The notes under the pieces: model-generated
The model's database searches: none
The model's input: the letters and a program-made list of their open reading frames with translations, nothing else
Told to the model about the DNA's origin: nothing
Origin: Hesseltinella vesiculosa
Lineage: Eukaryota; Mucoromycota; Mucoromycetes; Mucorales; Cunninghamellaceae
Length of the DNA stretch: 64,000 nt
NCBI GenBank assembly: GCA_002104935.1
Contig: MCGT01000004.1
Location: 434,001 to 498,000 of the forward strand
Direction: 5' to 3'
Translations under genes and position numbers: made by a program
Shown here: positions 11,140-21,119 of the stretch, one piece after another
How the letters are laid out: each line of letters opens with the position of its first letter
Position numbering within the stretch: position 1 is the stretch's first letter

Positions 11140-13670
11140 ATGACTGTAGGCTTACCACCTATCACGACCCAACATAATCGCAGTCGTGGAGGGTCCAATT
11201 CATCGTCGCCTACCTATGATAATGTCCTTGTCGGCGTCCGTTGCAGACCTCTTTTTCCTGAATCAGACAAAACTCATGAGCTCGCTTGGCAACTCAATCC
11301 TCTCCAGCAATCTATCCAACTTGCAAACAACAACTCCAACAGTCGGCGATACCCTACCAGTCATGTCAATCTGCAAACTGAATATCATTATGGTAAGCCT
11401 CTCGTTTTTTCTTACCCAAAAAAAATAACACTTCTTTATTTTGTTTCACGTAGACCGTGTCTATTACGAATCTTCAAACGAACAGGTTTATCAAGATATG
11501 GTTCTACCTCTGATACAACAAACCATGGATGGATACAATGGTAACTAGCTTGTCCTTGACAATACACCACCAACTTCATTTTTTTTTATCACGCAGCAAC
11601 CGTCTTCACTTATGGTCAAACTGCGAGCGGCAAGACTCATGTAAGTGGCTCTACCAAAATAGGAAATGTAACAAATGCTAAATCTCCAGACCAACTTTAT
11701 TATTTTACGATGTAGACAATGGTAAGAAGGCTTGTGTATGCCTTTTTCTTTTTATTCCACTTCCTGACCCACGATCCAACCCAAACAATTCTTATGTTTG
11801 GCATAGATGGGCACGGATCTGGAACCTGGAATCATTCCGCAGGCTGTGAATGAAGTGTTCAATTGTATCAAGCAGGTATCTAGAACAAACCACGAAGTTT
11901 CTTAAGAAAATTTGTTTACATCTCTCATTTTCTTAGTCGAAAAACAACGAGTTTTTATTACGCGTGTCCTATCTGGAAATCTACAATGAAACTATTCGCG
12001 ACCTATTGGCTCCTGAAAACGACAACCTCAAGATTTATGAGGATCCTCACGTAAGTTCTCTCTTCTTTTCATTGCAGACCGACCTTTTCTTTTTTTTAGA
12101 GAGGCACTTATGTGGGTCAGGCCACAGAAAAGGTAGTGACCAACCCTCACGAAGTCATGGATACGATTCTCTGCGGGGAAACAAATCGACACATTAGCAC
12201 CACAGATTATAATTTGCACAGCAGCCGCAGCCATACCCTGTTCCAAATGGTCATTGAGAGCCGTCAATCTGGTAACACTCCTCTGTACAAGTCCCATAGC
12301 CCTCGTGCCAAGGCTTCTGTTAAAATCTCGCAATTGGTGAGGCACCTTTGGTTCGAAACAAATGTCCTCACTCTCGCTACTTTTTTTTGTCTTGTTGTTG
12401 TTTGCAACTTAGAATTTGATCGATCTTGCTGGATCTGAAAAAGCAGCAAGTAATCAAGATCGCCGAAAGGAAGGAGCTTATATCAACAAGAGTTTATTGA
12501 CCTTGGGCACCGTGATTGCAAAACTGACAGAACCAGGGAAAAGGTAAGTGTGGGGATGGAAAGGAAAAAAAAAATGCAGAGAGCGGGCTGGCCAACCTCT
12601 TGTTCATTTCCGATCCTAGTGCTGGACATGTCCCTTACCGAGATTCCAAATTGACGCGGCTGTTGCAATCCTCCTTGTCTGGCAGTGCCCGTGTGGTTGT
12701 GATTTGTACCATCAGCCCCACCATCTTCACCGTCGACGAATCCATCAACACATTGAAATTCGCCTCCAGAGTCAAAAAGATTGTGCTGCGGGCAAAAAAT
12801 GAACCGGTAAAGAATCGATTACTGCAGAGCAAGACTAGAAAACAGTGGTTTCACCCGGGCATTCTCTTTCTCCTCTGCACCATAGATTGCTGATGACAAG
12901 ACCCTACTACAACAATATAAATCTGAAATTGACGAGCTCAAGAAGAAGCTGCAGGTGGCCAACGATGGCCGCGCTCAGGAACAACAAAACAATGAAACGA
13001 TGTTGAGTCATGAACGACAGCAGGTAACACATACAATGGCACCACCGCAACCAATATCCACATAGACTGAACGCCCTCTTTTTCTAGTACGAACAGGAGC
13101 TGTTCCAAATGCGGTTGGTGCGCACAGCTTTGAAGGAAAGGTAATGCTGACAAAGCAACACGCTCGAGGTATCAATCCCACTGATTCTAATTTTACAGGA
13201 TCGATCACTTAACCAAATTGATCTTGACATCGACATCGGCCAATTTGGTGGAACCTCAGCAAGCCAGCAAGGCTGTGCAGCAGCTGTCGGACGACGACCT
13301 GATTTCACCGCCTCGACCACCACCAAAGAATCCCAGCCGGCTGTCGCAGGATTCTGCTTCACCACCTGACAACCCATGGACCACCGTACGTGATTTACGG
13401 CGCCAGGTTCAAGAACTCAAGCAGACCAATAACCAGCTGCGGCTGCAGATCGACACACAAAAGGAATCGTTAGAAGCGCATGAAATCAAAGCCAGCCAGC
13501 ACCAGCGCCTCATGGACAAGATAGCTCAACTGGAAGCCGAACTGAGTGTCACCAAGGCCGAATTGGAAGTGATTTCCATGGTTGCCAAAGAAGCAACCCA
13601 AGAAAACCAGCTCCCTGCATCCATGTTCCCCTCTGTTCCTGCCAATACCACAGCAACAATGACGTCATGA
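11140..13670 (+). CDS. Kinesin motor protein, kinesin-7 (CENP-E)-like
   Basis: ATP-driven microtubule motor. Twelve exons (11140-11392, 11454-11540, 11597-11640, 11716-11721, 11807-11875, 11937-12050, 12100-12336, 12413-12543, 12620-12806, 12886-13023, 13088-13140, 13199-13670) give 596 residues. The motor domain is N-terminal: [12 protein letters not shown]-loop [11 protein letters not shown], switch I region [10 protein letters not shown], switch [10 protein letters not shown], then [14 protein letters not shown] and a neck region after [11 protein letters not shown]. Switch I context ([21 protein letters not shown]) is closest to kinesin-7. Coiled coil follows (about residues 375-440 and 500-570), then a Ser/Pro-rich spacer and a short tail. 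At 596 residues it is far shorter than animal CENP-E, as is usual in fungi. The P-loop is completed by a 6-nt microexon. Confidence 0.93.
11716..11721 (+). other. 6-nt microexon in the kinesin P-loop
   Basis: ACAATG, bounded by an acceptor (ATGTAG) and a donor (GTAAGA), with introns 11641-11715 and 11722-11806 on either side. It codes Thr-Met of the invariant GKTHTM motif, whose first part ends exon 3 and whose next residue (Met of MGTD) opens exon 5. Skipping it would keep the frame but delete two residues next to the nucleotide-binding loop. Confidence 0.85.
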
Positions 13671-14169
13671 CACCTAGCCATCCTCCCAAACTCAAGATAT
13701 CCTAATGTTTTCCCCAACGGTTTCCCACTGCATCGAAATGAAATAAAAAACAATTTGTTGCCTATTCCTTCAAACGAAGGCTGTTTTCAGGCTCGCAAGA
13801 ACTTTTTTTTTTGCTCCGCGAAAACAAAGTCATGCCCATGGATCAACGAACGCCGTGAGGTCCCCTGACTTTGTCATGCAACAAAGCCGAGCTCTCGAGA
13901 TAAACTCGCAAATAAAATGAAATGGTTCGTGACGCTATCCAACCTGAACCAACCGGGTCGACCTCGTCAAAAGGATATGTGTCATGGACCGGATTTGCAC
14001 CACCCCCTTGAAAGGAATCACCAGGGTTTCAATCGAATCGAGTCATTCTAGCCTATCACATTGCTGCTTTCGTTGGTTTCAAGATCAGACGGGACCAAAA
14101 AAAAAAAAAAAAGCAGACCTGCACCTTTCTTTTTTTATTTTATTTTATTCATCTCGTATTATTGTAACA
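13671..14169. other. Intergenic spacer and promoter of the phosphoglycerate mutase gene
   Basis: 499 bp. The start is the kinesin 3' UTR, with AAATAAAA-like words near 13742. The end is a strongly pyrimidine-rich leader (CTTTCTTTTTTTATTTTATTTTATTCATCTCG) up to the ATG, as is common ahead of highly expressed fungal genes. No other gene is seen. Confidence 0.5.
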
Positions 14170-15845
14170 ATGGCCGGTGGTGGAGAAAACCCAAAGACTA
14201 AGCAACAACCCAAGGAAAAAGTGTGTCTGATTTGTATTGATGGTTGGGGTGTGTCGTCTGTGGAAGACCCCAAGGGCGACGCCATCCGCAACGCCAACAC
14301 GCCTGTCATGGACGAACTCGAAAAGGCTGATCCCTACGTTGACATTGCTGCTCATGGCCGTGCTGTTGGTCTGCCTGATGGTTTGATGGGTAACTCTGAA
14401 GTTGGCCACTTGAACATTGGTGCTGGTCGTGTTGTCTATCAAGTATGCCTTTTTAAAAAAAAAATTGTTGGGTGATCTTCAACCCCCAACAGCAGAAAAA
14501 AAAAAAAAAAAACGTGCCCATCTCATAGATTTTCGCTTATTTCAACTAGGACATTGTGCGCATTGATTTGACGATGGAAAACAATGAGTTCGGCAAGGTG
14601 GAAAATATCAAGGGCGCTTTTGAACGTGCCAAGGCCGGCAACGGCCGTTTGCACATGCTAGGTCTCTTGTCTGACGGTGGTGTGCACTCTCACATCGACC
14701 ATTTGCTCTCCCTGCTGAAGGCTGCCAAGGAAGCCGGCGTACCCAACGTATATATCCATGCCTTTGGTGATGGCCGCGATACCTCCCCCAAGTCCATCCT
14801 CAAGTACCTGACCAAGCTCCTGGACACCATCAAGGAGCTCGATTACGGCCACCTCGCCACCGTCACCGGCCGCTACTACGCCATGGATCGTGACAAACGC
14901 TGGGAACGTGTCCAATTAGCCTTTGATGCCATTTTGCGCGGTGAAGGTGAAGAAACGGATGACGTGCTCAAGACTGTCGAAGCCCGTTATGCCGAAGACC
15001 AAACCGACGAATTCCTCAAGCCCATCATTGTCAACAAGGAAGGCATTGTGCAAAAGGATGACACCCTCTTCTTCTTCAACTTCCGTTCCGACCGCATGCG
15101 TGAAATCAACCAAGCCCTCGGCATTGCTCCTTGCCCCTGCAAGGGCGATATCCCCGAAGGCATCGAAATTTACACCATGACCCAATACAAGGCTGACTTC
15201 CCCTTCAAGGTGGCCTTCCCCGCTCAACAAATGGATAACGTGCTTGCCGAATGGTTGGCCAAGAATGACGTGCCCCAAATGCACATTGCTGAAACCGAAA
15301 AGTACGCCCATGTCACCTTCTTCTTCAACGGTGGTTCCGAAACCCAATTCGACAAGGAAGAACGCCGCCTTGTCGCCTCGCCCAAGGTTGCCACTTACGA
15401 TCTGCAGCCTGAAATGAGCGCTCAACCCGTGGCTGACGCTGTTGCCGAAGCCATTGCCACCAACGAATATCCCTTTGTTATGTGCAACTTTGCCCCTCCC
15501 GACATGGTCGGTCACACCGGTGTGTACGAAGCTGCTATCAAGGGTGTTGAAGCCACCGACGCCGCCATTGGCACCATCTTGGAAGCCTGCAAAAAACACG
15601 GCTACATCCTGTTTGTCACTGCGGATCATGGTAACGCTGAAAAGATGCTGTCTGACGACTACACCACTCCCCACACTGCCCACACCTGCTCCCCCGTGCC
15701 TTTTGTCATGGGCAACCCCCTCGGCCACAAGTACGTCGACGGCGCCAAGGGTGCTCTGTGTGATGTTGCTCCTACCATCCTGCGTGTCATGGGCTTGGAT
15801 GTGCCCAAGGAAATGACCGGTCACAGCTTGCTGCAGGAAAACTAA
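14170..15845 (+). CDS. gpmI: 2,3-bisphosphoglycerate-independent phosphoglycerate mutase
   Basis: Glycolytic enzyme that interconverts 3- and 2-phosphoglycerate, in the cytosol. Two exons (14170-14442, 14550-15845) give 522 residues, close to the usual length of about 510. Alkaline-phosphatase-fold metal sites are clear: CLICIDGWG near the N-terminus, the phospho-serine loop [14 protein letters not shown], then NFRSDRMRE and, near the C-terminus, [11 protein letters not shown] and [10 protein letters not shown]. The phosphatase-unrelated insert with HAFGDGRDT lies in the middle. Codon use is strongly biased to C-ending codons (AAG, GCC, CAC, ACC), unlike neighbouring genes, which points to high expression. 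The cofactor-dependent enzyme of baker's yeast is a different family. Confidence 0.97.
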
Positions 15846-15876
15846 ATCCTTCACGTTTTATTCCTCCGTTTTCCTC

Positions 15877-16575
15877 TCACTTTGTAGAAATAAATGCTTG
15901 TTTTGTAGAATATTCATATGCTTTACTTCGGCAGCACAAAGCCAAAGGCCAGGGCTGGATAATAATATCTGCTACAGCCAGGATATAGTGGATGATCAAG
16001 GTACGAAAAACAAACGATGCAACGGCCAATGTGCCGGCAAGAATTATCCCGTTTATATTCAGCAGCTTGAGAGAACATGGCCGTCAACTTGGCGTAGTCA
16101 AGGCTAAGACTGGCTTGAATTAAAAGCAACGGGTCCCCCAATGATTTGGTCAAATTGTCATTTGTCTGGTCTTCATCAAGCGCCAACCAATCAATAATAC
16201 TTGGCGTCCTACCTAAAAAAAAAAAAAAAAAATTGAGTACCCCAATAATCATTCCAAAATGCAGTGTTAAACTATGGGTGCCTCTGCTTTTTGCCTAGTC
16301 CATTGCTTATTTCCGTTATTCATTGGATGATGTCCATATGGCATATCCTTCCCGCCACTGGAATGTGAGGTACAACTTCTGGTTGGAAATGCCCGCTTGG
16401 GCACTTTGTTCAACAACCATAGCTTGTTACAAGCAAGGATGCATGAGTCTAAAGAGTGGTTCCAATCAAACAGCCCATAACAGAATCCAGCAGCTGGTTT
16501 GATGGCTGACCCCCCGAACTTTGCCCAGAAGACGTCGAGTTTCCCTACAACCGGGCTCAACAAAGAGCTTTTCAA
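15877..16575 (-). pseudogene. Unrecognised, frame-split coding remnant
   Basis: Two adjoining minus-strand stretches look coding but cannot be joined simply. Upstream is an open frame of 102 codons (16575-16267, MKSSLLSPVVGKLDVFWAKF...). Downstream, after a T-run and acceptor near 16216, comes a stretch with DWLALDEDQTNDNLTKSLGD and ASLSLDYAKLTAMFSQAAEY. The frame then has to shift near 16065 to reach a very hydrophobic segment (GIILAGTLAVASFVFRTLII...) ending at a stop at 15877-15879. It may be a small membrane-protein gene that has decayed, or a piece of the adjacent repeated element. I assign no function. Confidence 0.35.
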
Positions 16576-16779
16576 CGGTTGAATAACAGGTCTTGGGTGC
16601 TTAAAGAGTAAAAACCACTCATGCCATGATGGGAATCATCATACCGTCACCCAAGTTTTGATAATTTTTGAACATTTTTGAGCGCACCGAGTCATCCAAA
16701 CAAAACATGTCGTCGCTCAAGTCTATATGACAGATAAAGAACGAGTTATTGCAATCGAAACAATAAGCTCTCGTTCTCA

Positions 16780-18315
16780 CTAATGATAAATGCTATGTGC
16801 CTTGACTTCACACACGCTGAGATCAAATCTTGCGATCCGTGGCTTTACAAAGGCTACCCAATCAGGCTTGAATGACGTGGGTCCAGTGCGTGAAGTCTCG
16901 AGGAAGCCGTTTGCCCATTCCTGGTCGAAGATTTGTTCGCTGCCAAAGATGTTGGTGAACAGGGCATCAAGGAATTGGTGGACAAAGGTGTCCTCGATCA
17001 TCTTGGGGGCACCAGATGCCGGGAGGGAGGGAAGTCGTGGGAGCCATTCGAAGATGATGGATACTGCGAGGAACGAGGTGTCATCCATTTTGGTGGCAGC
17101 AGCAAGGACTTCGGCACAGGCACGCTTGCTCTCGATGAACGACATACCGTTGTTGGCTGAGAGCTGCAGGGACCAAGAAAGGACTTCTGGTGACAGGATG
17201 GGGAGATTTGCTTTGATGGTCGGTTAAGTAAGAATACATTTGCTTGCGTGATAAAAAAAAAAGCGAAGAGTGGGAGTGCGAAAGGAATGTAAAAAATGAA
17301 TTGAACAGCGGCTCTTTTTAGTTTCCCGTCTTTGAACTCGTCAACGAACTTGATTGCCTTTGCAAATGTGATTTCGTCGATGCTTTGGATATCATCTTGA
17401 TAGTCATTGCATCAGAATTTCCAAACTTGCGTCCAACGTCTTCAATTTTGCTATTTGGTTGTTGGTCTCATGGTGGATCGCTGGGGAATCATAATCCTCG
17501 ATTTTAGTAAGAAATAATGCAGAGGCTTTATACGCTGCTAAGGTGCATGCTACAGATCCTGACAATTTCAAAAAATAAAAAAGAGCAGTGACGAAAAAGG
17601 TCTGATAAAATAAAGTGACGAAAAAAAGTCTGATAAAATAAATTTTGGACGACACAAGGAGGATTTTGGACCACCAACAAAATGAACGAGGAGGTTCAGA
17701 AAATTCATGGATATGAATGGAAGAGGGGGGCCCTTCCTTTTCTGTTGCTTTGCTAATGTGCACCGGATTTCTGTCGTCATTTGGCGGCAGCCAGATATTT
17801 TCTTGAGATGTGAAAAATAATTTCGCACACACTCGATTTTGCTTAAAAATTTCAGTGGTTTGTCGGGTTGGGTCACCAGCCAAAAATTATTTTAAGTACA
17901 TGTTCGATATTTAATCAGATGGCCTGGGAGGGCTCCCTAATGAAAATGATCGGTTTTTTCTTGTGGATCGGATATGTCAAAACGAAAGCGATCAAAAGTT
18001 GACTGAGTAATCTTCATCAATCGACGCGGTTTTTTCAGGATCATCATCATTCATTGGTTTGGGTACTTTTGCATAATTGCACATTGATCTGATCACCCAA
18101 AAGTGCTGTGCAGTGTTTGGTTTTTTTTTTTTTTTTTTTTTACGAAAACCGAGTGAGTGTCATATTTAACTTCCGCGCAGTTATTTTTTATTTTTATTCT
18201 CTGATCCTGTCTTTTCCCATGAGCATCTAATCTACTGCTTTTGTCTTTGTCTTCCAACGACCAGCGAGTTCAAAACATCTATGAAAAGTCACATGAAAAG
18301 CCTCACTTTTTTCAT
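16780..18315 (-). pseudogene. Repeated-element gene, copy B, with PD-(D/E)XK-like signature (truncated)
   Basis: Minus-strand copy, head-to-head with copy C. The outer part (18315-17404) matches copy A and the inverted-repeat arms. The 3' part (17145-16780, 121 codons) runs MSFIESKRACAEVLAAATKM...FGSEQIFDQEWANGFLE and then FKPDWVAFVKP...DLSVCEVKA. The PD and the E-V-K about 18 residues later have the spacing and context of a PD-(D/E)XK nuclease core. Homology to copy C stops right after the EVKA codons, where unrelated sequence brings a stop. A segment present in copy C (about 18580-18910) is missing or replaced here, and the region before it is frameshifted. It is a relic with no intact reading frame. 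Confidence 0.65.
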
Positions 18316-19800
18316 TAGCGTTGGTGGTCCAAAATCCCCCTTGTGTCGTCCAAAATTTATTTTATCAGACCTTTTTTCGTCACTTTATTTTATCAGACTT
18401 TATTTTATCAGACCTTTTTCGTCACTGCTCTTTTTTATTTTTTGAAATTGTCAGGATCTGTAGCATGCGCCTTAGCAGCGTATAAAGCCTCTGCATTATT
18501 TCTTACTAAAATCGAGGATTATGATTCCCCAGCGATCCACCATGAGGCCGACAACCATATTGCAAAATTGATCAAGTGAAAGACGATAGCGCAGTGATCA
18601 AAAATGACGACGACGACATTGCATCGATCTTCAGCGATGATCATCACCCAATGCGCTCTTACAAGTACGTCTTTGCAGGCATGCCTGAAGTGTGGCCTTT
18701 TCAACAGAACTCTTGGACTGTGGATGCCGTCAACATGACAAAAGAAATGAAGGCAGTGTGGCAAGCAAGCTGCAAAGGGGCATCATGCAACATCTCCGAC
18801 ATCCGCATCCTGGCCCTCCACTTCCTCTTCCCCATCTCACTTGACAAGGATATGTCATGTACCCGCTGGCTCACTTTCCCGCAGCACCTGGCCATCACTA
18901 ACGACATGCAACCGACCATCAAAGCACATCTCCCCATCCTGTCACCAGAAGTCCTTTCTTGGTCCCTGCAGCTCTCAGCCAACAACGGTATGTCGTTCAT
19001 CGAGAGCAAGCGTGCCTGTGCCGAAGTCCTTGCTGCTGCCACCAAAATGGATGACACCTCGTTCCTCGCAGCATCCATCATCTTCGACTGGCTCCCACGA
19101 CTTCCCTCCCTCCCGGCATCTGGTGCCCCCAAGATGATCGAGGACACTTTTGTCCACCAATTCCTTGATGCCCCTGTTCACCAACATCTTTGGCAGCGAA
19201 CTAATCTTCGACCAGGAATGGGCAAACAGCTTTCTCGAGACTTCACGCGCTGGACCCATGTCATTCAAGCCTGATTGGGTAGCCTTTGTTAAGCCATGGA
19301 TCGCAAGATATGATCTCAGCGTGTGTGAAGTCAAGGCACCTGGCAATGGTAACGGCAGTATCGTGTCGGATTTTGTGATGCTTGGCCTTGAGCTTCAAGA
19401 CATGATCAACACACAGGTCAAGGAAGGTCTGGAGCAGCCTCGGGTGTGTGGCATCCTTGTCAAAGGCTACAATATCAGAACGTTCGTCATGGATCTTGAC
19501 CACCCTCCATTGTACCGAATGACCCACCTTGCCTCTGCTCAAATGCCCGACTCAAAGTCATCCTTCTCAAACTTCCCGAATGTTCTGCGCTGCATCCTCC
19601 AGATCAAGGTAAAAAAAAAAGCTATTGGCATGACCTCAACTCCTGACAACTATTTTTTTCCCTACATAGAATATTGCAACCAAGTTGCCTATCGCATGGA
19701 TGCCCATCAGTCGTCAAAAGCAAAAGGAAAGCGGGCAGCCACCACCCCACTCTGGACTGCTACCAAGCGCCCAACACTTACAAGGGTACGAAAAAACTAA
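18316..19800 (+). pseudogene. Repeated-element gene, copy C, PD-(D/E)XK-like, nearly complete but frameshifted
   Basis: Best-preserved copy. An acidic frame opens near 18576 (MKDDSAVIKNDDDDIASIF...) and runs to FVHQFLDA. It then meets an extra C in CCCC at 19171-19174, where copy B has CCC, which breaks the frame. The continuing frame carries FGSELIFDQEWANSFLE, FKPDWVAFVKP and SVCEVKAPGNG, then SDFVMLGLELQDMINTQV, VCGILVKGYNIRTFVMDL and a Leu-rich end. An intron is likely at 19609-19669 (AAG|GTAAAA ... CATAG). A PD-(D/E)XK-type fold is inferred from the PD...EVK spacing and the following hydrophobic strand. I recall similar unnamed multicopy genes in Mucoromycota, but cannot check. It may be a mobile-element nuclease or an effector-like nuclease family. 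Confidence 0.65.
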
Positions 19801-19891
19801 TCTTCTGTTGACTGCACTTCACTCCTCATTCCACTGTCAAAAAAAAAAAATTATAATGATAATCTCTCTCCACGCTCTTTGTACATTTGCG

Positions 19892-20282
19892 TTAATTTGT
19901 TACCCCCTGTTTGCCATATCCAATAAATGTAGGTTCATGGTTGAATATTTGCTTTTTTTCTTTCAACGCATTGTAAACCTCTTCAGGAATAACCTCGGGC
20001 GCTCTCAATAGGTTGCTATTACTGATCTCTGTAAGCAGAGTATATGGCAGGATCTGCACATATTTACCCTGCTTCACTAGTTCTTCATCATTCCTGGGAT
20101 AAAATACCGCAGCAAGTGGAAGACCTGACAGCCAGCTGTGGGTAACTTCGAAGTTGGAATTGTTTCCTCCCTGTTCAAATATTTAGGATTGTTAGCCCGA
20201 CACAAGCTTACCAATGATAAAGAGCTGTCCTGGTGATAAGTCATCCAGGTTTAATTCTCGATAGATGGGAGGTATCACCATT
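19892..20282 (-). CDS. Unrecognised protein, C-terminal exons
   Basis: Minus-strand coding sequence convergent with copy C. The last exon ends ...TFIGYGKQGVTN with a TAA at 19892-19894 and includes SWLSGLPLAAVFYPRNDEEL and YVQILPYTLLTEISNSNLL. An upstream exon reads MVIPPIYRELNLDDLSPGQL and joins through an intron of about 45 nt (donor GTAAGC near 20207, acceptor GGGAG). That acceptor is not ideal but is the only one I found that keeps the frame. A 25-nt T-run intron may separate further exons at about 20310-20510, where two competing frames look coding and I could not resolve the structure. No domain is recognised. It could be a complete short gene or the 3' end of a longer one. Confidence 0.45.
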
Positions 20283-20606
20283 CTATGAAAAAAAAAAAAA
20301 AAAAAAAAAAAGACCTACGCTTGCATAAAATTTCCATCCACTCAGTTTCGGGCGTCCACGTAGCATCGTTAAAAACACAGCAGACGTCTTGTGCACAACA
20401 GGCCGCATAAACATGGCGCAGCTAATCGCATTCTGTCCGTCGCTCCTTGTCAGACGCATGAGGATATTCATCGCCCTTGCTATGGCGTGTGCTGTGCCGC
20501 TGCTTCCCTCAACCGGAAAAAAAGGGCGTATGGCTACAATTTGTTTAATACATATTGGGTGATGGTACAGATTCTATGAGAAGAGGGGCGAAGGTAACAA
20601 AAGTGT

Positions 20607-21022
20607 TTACAAATGACTCTTGATACCAGCATCCTTTAGCAATGTGGCAAGTTTTCCGGAATCCAGCGCTTTTTTCAAGTCGTCCGAGCCGCCCACATGG
20701 ACTTGATTGACAAAAATGTTGGGCACTGTACGTTGCTTGGTCATGTCGAGCAGAGCTTGTTGGATCTCAGGTCCATCGTCACGTTCATTTAGTTCTAGTG
20801 CTTTGTATTCGACACGGAGGTCATCAAACAGATCTTTGGCGCCGAGACAGTATGGACAATAGCTTTTGCTGAAGATCTACAGTTACAAGTGTGCAAAATG
20901 AAAAAGCTATGAGTTTCTTGGAGCTTAAAATCTGGATGGATAGATTGAGGGGTAAGGATTCTCACCGTCACTTTGTTATCAACAATTGTCTTTTTAACAA
21001 ATTCTTTGATAAGGGTTGTCAT
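20607..21022 (-). CDS. Glutaredoxin, dithiol type
   Basis: Small thiol-disulfide oxidoreductase that uses glutathione. Two exons (21022-20966, 20876-20607) give 108 residues. After a short N-terminal helix (MTTLIKEFVKKTIVDNKVT) comes the first strand and the active site SKSYCPYCLGAK, with the classic CPYC. The glutathione-binding features follow: TVPNIFVNQVHVGGSDDL contains the cis-Pro TVP and the GG-S-DD loop. No clear targeting peptide is seen, so it is probably cytosolic. It works in the same redox system as the glutathione reductase at 52.5-54.2 kb, though they are not clustered. Confidence 0.95.
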
Positions 21023-21119
21023 GATGTTTGGATTAGGAGATTTCAAGTTTGAGGAAAAAGAAAAAAAATAGCTCAGGCACCAGATGAGCCAATGAAAGCT
21101 GACAAATTCAAATGGCTTC

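Noticed and set aside
14916..15854. Long minus-strand open frame (312 codons) opposite the phosphoglycerate mutase.
   Set aside because: It is a shadow of the highly biased C-ending codons of the real gene. The protein has no recognisable family and repetitive Gly/Val/Phe composition.
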